The notes below the pieces were generated by a model, which was not told where the DNA came from, made no database searches, and saw nothing but the letters and a program-made list of their open reading frames with translations. The position numbers and the translations under genes were made by a program. Below, one piece after another: positions 33,341 through 36,265 of a DNA stretch of 36,265 nucleotides (positions are counted from its first letter, which is position 1; the number at the start of each line of letters is the position of its first letter). Origin of the DNA: Hoylesella buccalis ATCC 35310 (GTDB taxonomy: Bacteria > Bacteroidota > Bacteroidia > Bacteroidales > Bacteroidaceae); the NCBI RefSeq assembly GCF_000177075.1, contig NZ_ADEG01000023.1, positions 1 to 36,265 of the forward strand. Reading direction: 5' to 3'.

Positions 33341-34231
33341 TTATTCAGCAGCAGGAGCTTCTTCTTTAGCTTCAGCTTCCTTGTTTTCTTCCTTTGCTGG
33401 CTCAGCCTTTTCAGCTACTTCCTCTGTTCCTTCAGCCTTCTCAGCCTCTTCGGTCTGCTTGCGAGCTTTGCGAGCACGCTTTGGCTTAGCCTCTGCAGCT
33501 TCCTCTTGTTGCTCGGCAGCAGCTTTTTCATCAGCCTTTTCAGCCTTGCGCTCCTCCAAACCCTCAGCGATGGCTTGGCAGCAAGCAGTCAAGATTACTT
33601 CTACAGAATCTTTCGCATCATCATTTGCGGGAATCACGAAGTCGATGTTCTTAGGATCTGAGTTGGTGTCAACGATAGCAAACACGGGGATACCCAAGCG
33701 ATTGGCTTCCTTCACGGCGATGTGTTCCTTGCAAACGTCTACAACGAACAATGCGGAAGGCAAGCGTGTAAGGTCGGCAATAGAACCCAAGTTCTTCTCC
33801 AACTTGGCGCGTTGGCGCGTAATCTGAAGCAACTCACGCTTGGAGATGTTTTCGAACGTGCCATCAGCCATCAACTTGTCGATGTTTGTCATTTTCTTCA
33901 CAGCCTTACGAATGGTTGGGAAGTTGGTGAGTGTACCACCAGCCCAACGCTCGTTCACGTATGGCATGTTTACAGATGCAGCCTTCTCGGCTACGATGTC
34001 CTTAGCTTGTTTTTTAGTAGCGACAAACAAAACCTTCCTACCAGACTTCGCAATCTGTTTCAAAGCTTCGGCTGCTTCGTCTATCTTTGCAACCGTTTTG
34101 TTCAGGTCGATGATGTGAATACCATTGCGCTCCATGAAGATATAAGGAGCCATGGCTGGATTCCATTTGCGACGGAGGTGTCCGAAGTGGCTACCTGCCT
34201 GCAATAATTGGTCAAAATTTGTTCTTGACAT
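33341..34231 (-). CDS. rpsB: 30S ribosomal protein S2
   Basis: Small-subunit ribosomal protein, 296 aa. The S2 fold is clear: FDQLLQAGSHFGHLRRKWNPAM at the N-terminus, IIDLNKT, and VDVCKEHIAVKEANRLGIPVFAIVDTNSDP. The body ends near residue 230 and is followed by an extension of about 65 residues made almost only of Ala, Glu and Lys (KPKRARKARKQTEEAEKAEG and onward), probably disordered. It is followed by tsf. The 346 bases upstream, between it and rpsI, hold an octamer array. Confidence 0.98.
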   Translation of the reverse strand: MSRTNFDQLLQAGSHFGHLRRKWNPAMAPYIFMERNGIHIIDLNKTVAKIDEAAEALKQIAKSGRKVLFVATKKQAKDIVAEKAASVNMPYVNERWAGGTLTNFPTIRKAVKKMTNIDKLMADGTFENISKRELLQITRQRAKLEKNLGSIADLTRLPSALFVVDVCKEHIAVKEANRLGIPVFAIVDTNSDPKNIDFVIPANDDAKDSVEVILTACCQAIAEGLEERKAEKADEKAAAEQQEEAAEAKPKRARKARKQTEEAEKAEGTEEVAEKAEPAKEENKEAEAKEEAPAAE

Positions 34232-34283
34232 TTTTCTTTTCTTTAAATTGTTTACTTTCTTTTTAGTTGATTAGAACCAATCT

Positions 34284-34315
34284 TCGAGTAGTTCGCCACG
34301 CATGGGAAATCTCGA
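34284..34315 (-). promoter_or_regulatory. Possible structured 5' leader of rpsB
   Basis: On the minus strand TCGAG (34315-34311) pairs with CTCGA (34288-34284), enclosing CCA-TGCG-TGG, a mini-hairpin with a TGCG loop. It ends about 50 bases before the rpsB start. S2 leaders that bind S2 are known in other bacteria, but no homology is claimed here. Confidence 0.25.
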
Positions 34316-34334
34316 GGATTTAGATACTAAACGG

Positions 34335-34560
34335 GTGATCAGTTTACGAGTTGATAGTTTACAAGTTTACAAGTTTACAAGTGAACAGTTTACAAGTTTA
34401 CGAGTTGATAGCTTGTAAGTGTACGAGTTAACTGTTTGCAGGTTTACAAGTTTACGAGTTAATCGTTTACATGTTTACGAGTTGATAGCTTGTAAGTGTA
34501 CGAGTTAACTGTTTGCAAGTTTCGAAGTATCACCTCGTCAACTTGTCTACTCGTGAACTT
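34335..34560 (-). repeat. Octamer array in the rpsI-rpsB spacer
   Basis: About 225 bases of AACTYGTA-type units (plus-strand reading AGTTTACA or AGTTTACG) at mostly 8-bp spacing. Within it a segment of about 50 bp (34396-34445) recurs almost unchanged at 34473-34522, a 77-bp higher-order repeat. Close to rpsI (34533-34567) the units turn to the opposite orientation, which allows a hairpin. The unit is the same as in the composite elements A and B. Confidence 0.7.
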
Positions 34561-34577
34561 GTCAACTACTCTCCTCA

Positions 34578-34964
34578 TTAACGCTTACTGAACTGGAAGC
34601 GACGACGGGCCTTGGGCTGTCCTGGCTTCTTACGCTCAACAGCACGGCTGTCACGTGTCAAGAATCCATTGTCCTTCAACACCTTCTTATCTTCAGCATT
34701 CAACTTGACGAGCGCACGAGCAATGGCGAGGCGAAGTGCCTGGCTCTGACCTGTGAATCCGCCACCATCAAGGTTGGCCTTGATGTCATATTTTCCTTCA
34801 ACCTCAAGTGTTTCCAATGGCTGTTTAACCACATAACGCAAGATAGCTGATGGGAAATAGGTTTCAATATCTTTTTTGTTAATCGTTATTTTGCCGGTAC
34901 CTTCAGTGAGGTATACGCGAGCGATGGCGCTCTTGCGGCGGCCTATTGCATTGATTACTTCCAT
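34578..34964 (-). CDS. rpsI: 30S ribosomal protein S9
   Basis: Small-subunit protein of 128 aa reaching the ribosomal P site with its C-terminal tail. The sequence shows INAIGRRKSAIARVYL, the GGGFTGQSQALRLAIARAL motif, and the basic end RRRFQFSKR, whose terminal SKR is nearly invariant in S9. It begins nine bases after rplM and the two are always paired. The ATG at 34964 gives the family's usual length. Confidence 0.98.
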   Translation of the reverse strand: MEVINAIGRRKSAIARVYLTEGTGKITINKKDIETYFPSAILRYVVKQPLETLEVEGKYDIKANLDGGGFTGQSQALRLAIARALVKLNAEDKKVLKDNGFLTRDSRAVERKKPGQPKARRRFQFSKR

Positions 34965-34973
34965 CTTTCCTTA

Positions 34974-35435
34974 TTATTTATACTGGTTAATATCGATAGC
35001 CTTAGGCTTCTGTGCAGCCTTGTCGTGCTCAGCGCCTTCGAATACATACAGGTTGCTCAGCAAAGAACGTCCCAACGGGCCCTTTGGTAGCATACCTTTC
35101 ACGGCATGACGAACAATCTTGTCAACACCGTTCTTGCGAGTACGAAGCTCAGCAGGGGTATTGAAACGCTGTCCACCAGGATAACCGGTATAACGTGTAT
35201 AAAGTTTGTCTGTTTCTTTCTTGCCAGAGAACTTAATTTTCTCAGCATTGATGATGATGACATTGTCTCCACAATCAACATGAGGAGTGAAAGTTGGCTT
35301 GTACTTGCCACGCAGCAACTTAGCGACCTTTGAGCAAAGGCGACCAACAATCTGGTCGGTTGCGTCTACTACGACCCACTCTTTTTGAGCTGTTTCCCTG
35401 TTGACGGAAATAGTCTTGTAACTTAATGTGTCCAT
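34974..35435 (-). CDS. rplM: 50S ribosomal protein L13
   Basis: Large-subunit assembly protein of 153 aa. Recognised by EWVVVDATDQIVGRLCSKVAKLLRG near the N-terminus, KYKPTFTPHVDCGDNVIIINAEKI, YTGYPGG, and the AVKGMLPKGPLGR motif. First gene of the ribosomal cluster, directly followed by rpsI. A structured leader of about 135 nt with its own promoter precedes it and probably allows autoregulation by L13. Confidence 0.98.
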   Translation of the reverse strand: MDTLSYKTISVNRETAQKEWVVVDATDQIVGRLCSKVAKLLRGKYKPTFTPHVDCGDNVIIINAEKIKFSGKKETDKLYTRYTGYPGGQRFNTPAELRTRKNGVDKIVRHAVKGMLPKGPLGRSLLSNLYVFEGAEHDKAAQKPKAIDINQYK

Positions 35436-35574
35436 TAAAAATTTAAATTTTACTACTAAAAAACGTTTTTATTTCACTCATGTACGAACGATTCACTAAC
35501 CGTGATGCTCGGCCAAAAGCACCACTATTAACACATCCGCACAGGGGACTCTAAGTTCATCCCCGAAATAATCG
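35436..35574 (-). promoter_or_regulatory. Structured 5' leader of rplM-rpsI, likely L13 autoregulatory element
   Basis: On the minus strand CGATT (35574-35570) can pair with AATCG (35493-35489), closing two internal hairpins: GGGGA/TCCCC (35564-35560 with 35548-35544) and an 8-bp GTGGTGCT/AGCATCAC stem (35525-35518 with 35509-35502). An A/T-rich single-stranded stretch then runs to the ATG. Ribosomal protein leaders named L13-Bacteroidia have been described by comparative genomics. I believe this is a member but cannot run the covariance model. Confidence 0.6.
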
Positions 35575-35579
35575 GTCTG

Positions 35580-35610
35580 CAAAAATACACATATCTATAA
35601 ACATAGCCAA
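35580..35610 (-). promoter_or_regulatory. Promoter of the rplM-rpsI operon
   Basis: TATTTTTG on the minus strand (35580-35587) matches TAnnTTTG exactly. TTGG (35610-35607) lies at about the right distance as a weak -33 element. It fits the start of the structured leader near 35573. Confidence 0.65.
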
Positions 35611-35731
35611 CATTAGGCTCTCTTAATAGCCGTTATTTTATAATTTATTAATTATATTACGGTTTATTAACACTATCCGCTTGGGTTAAAATCTACTTAT
35701 TGGAGAAACTGGTAGAATACCCAAAAATAAA

Positions 35732-36040
35732 GTGAAACGAAGGGGGTACAGACTGAAAACTTCATTTTTTTTTACCAAAAAAAGGCCCAAAAACAGCCCT
35801 TCGCCATTCTCATTCTGGAGAAAAACAATAGGCTTGGCGGATGAAAACAAGGAGCTGTTTAGACTGAAAAAAGTGTTTTTAACCCTCGAAACGACGAAAT
35901 TAGCCTCCAAAAGACGTCATTTATCACCCCTATACGTATGCTATTGCATGGCAAAGGCATGTCTATTAGCGTGTAAAGGCAATGCTTTTGAGAAAAAAAG
36001 ACTGATGAGAGAATTACTATTTATGGCTAAAATGGCATAA
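35732..36040 (+). other. Open frame of 102 codons over repeat cluster 4, doubtful gene
   Basis: The frame starts MKRRGYRLKTSFFF and is rich in Lys, Arg and Phe with no recognisable domain or signal. Its C-terminal third is encoded by repeat cluster 4. No promoter motif or convincing ribosome-binding context lies just upstream. I consider it probably non-coding, but list it because similar short frames over such repeats are often annotated as hypothetical proteins. Confidence 0.2.
35915..36001 (+). repeat. Cluster 4 of the ~22-bp repeat
   Basis: Units begin at 35915, 35937, 35958 and 35980 (22, 21, 22 and 22 bp). The 35937 unit contains ATGCTATTGC, shared exactly with cluster 1, then a CAAAGG ending; the 35958 unit repeats CATGTCTATTAG and AAAGG; the 35980 unit has ATGCTTTTGAG. 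Degenerate but in phase. Confidence 0.45.
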
Positions 36041-36108
36041 CGGTCTGTGTGACAATGAAATACAAACATGCCTTATCCTTGGCATATTTGAACCCAAACG
36101 CACTGCTG

Positions 36109-36142
36109 TTGACAAATAATGAAATTTTGAAAGGTATTTTTG
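36109..36142 (+). promoter_or_regulatory. Possible promoter reading out of the right edge
   Basis: TATTTTTG (36135-36142) matches TAnnTTTG, with TTGACA (36109-36114) 20 bases upstream. It would transcribe rightwards through GGGAGTT-type repeats at 36219-36245 to a gene outside the window. Confidence 0.4.
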
Positions 36143-36265
36143 TAAAGAAAAATATCTCGGCTTACGTCCAGGCAGATTCTTCTTGACATCTTGCCGCGAG
36201 AGCATAGGGCGGGGACGATGGGAGGTTGATGGGAGTTGTCGGGAGCAAACATGCAGTTAAAAAGG

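Larger units (their letters stand above)
34232..34577. other. Spacer between rpsI and rpsB
   Basis: These 346 bases carry the octamer array and the possible rpsB leader. No ORF and no clear TAnnTTTG promoter is seen, so rpsB may depend on read-through from rplM-rpsI or on a promoter I could not recognise. Confidence 0.5.
35611..36265. other. Right-edge spacer
   Basis: Upstream of the rplM promoter I see no supportable gene to the end of the window. The region contains very AT-rich DNA (35611-35700), the doubtful frame with cluster 4, the outward promoter, and a decamer-like repeat GGGAGGTT/GGGAGTT/GGGAG at 36219-36245 that resembles the array at 3223-3340. Confidence 0.45.

Overview
The window comes from a Bacteroidota chromosome, most likely order Bacteroidales and probably Prevotella or a close relative. 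The evidence is a SusC/SusD utilisation locus run by an ECF sigma/FecR pair, the type IX secretion genes porU and porV, lipoproteins of Bacteroidales type, promoters matching the Bacteroides -7 motif TAnnTTTG, and absence of strong Shine-Dalgarno sequences. The genus is an inference. Almost all genes lie on the minus strand. No rRNA, tRNA, insertion sequence or CRISPR array was seen.

Layout, left to right. 304-1776: a lone cytoplasmic GH13 alpha-amylase. 2431-4616: two glycosyltransferases (GT2, GT4). 4871-5099: a promoter-to-terminator unit without a convincing gene, a candidate small RNA. 5206-12787: a seven-gene minus-strand cluster starting with NAD kinase, then an ABC exporter, a TlpA-like thiol protein, and a MacAB-type tripartite efflux set (ATPase, two permeases, adaptor). 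13158-13550: a small lipoprotein with a near-perfect promoter. 13845-25904: a polysaccharide utilisation locus resembling the Bacteroides thetaiotaomicron high-mannose N-glycan locus (BT_3983-BT_3988): ECF sigma, FecR, STN-containing SusC, SusD, a GH18-like protein lacking catalytic residues, a DUF1735/LamG lipoprotein, a GH18 endo-beta-N-acetylglucosaminidase and an Ig-like lipoprotein. 26039-32050: ispF, porV, porU and a fumarylacetoacetate hydrolase family gene. 32222-35435: rplM-rpsI-rpsB-tsf with a structured L13 leader.

The PUL genes form a plausible pathway. The endoglycosidase cuts N-glycans from glycoproteins at the cell surface, the accessory lipoproteins hold the glycan, SusCD imports it, and the STN domain of SusC signals through FecR to the sigma factor. 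No mannosidase is present, so released glycan must be degraded by enzymes encoded elsewhere.

The least explained part of the window is the intergenic DNA. A degenerate repeat with a period of about 22 bp recurs in four spacers (2114-2222, 13643-13730, 24925-25078, 35915-36001). A 75-bp composite element (GC-rich palindrome plus AACTYGTM octamers) occurs twice, each time directly 3' of a gene stop codon and in the gene's orientation. Related octamer or decamer arrays lie 3' of rpsI and of the GT4 gene. These were found by eye and need genome-wide counting.
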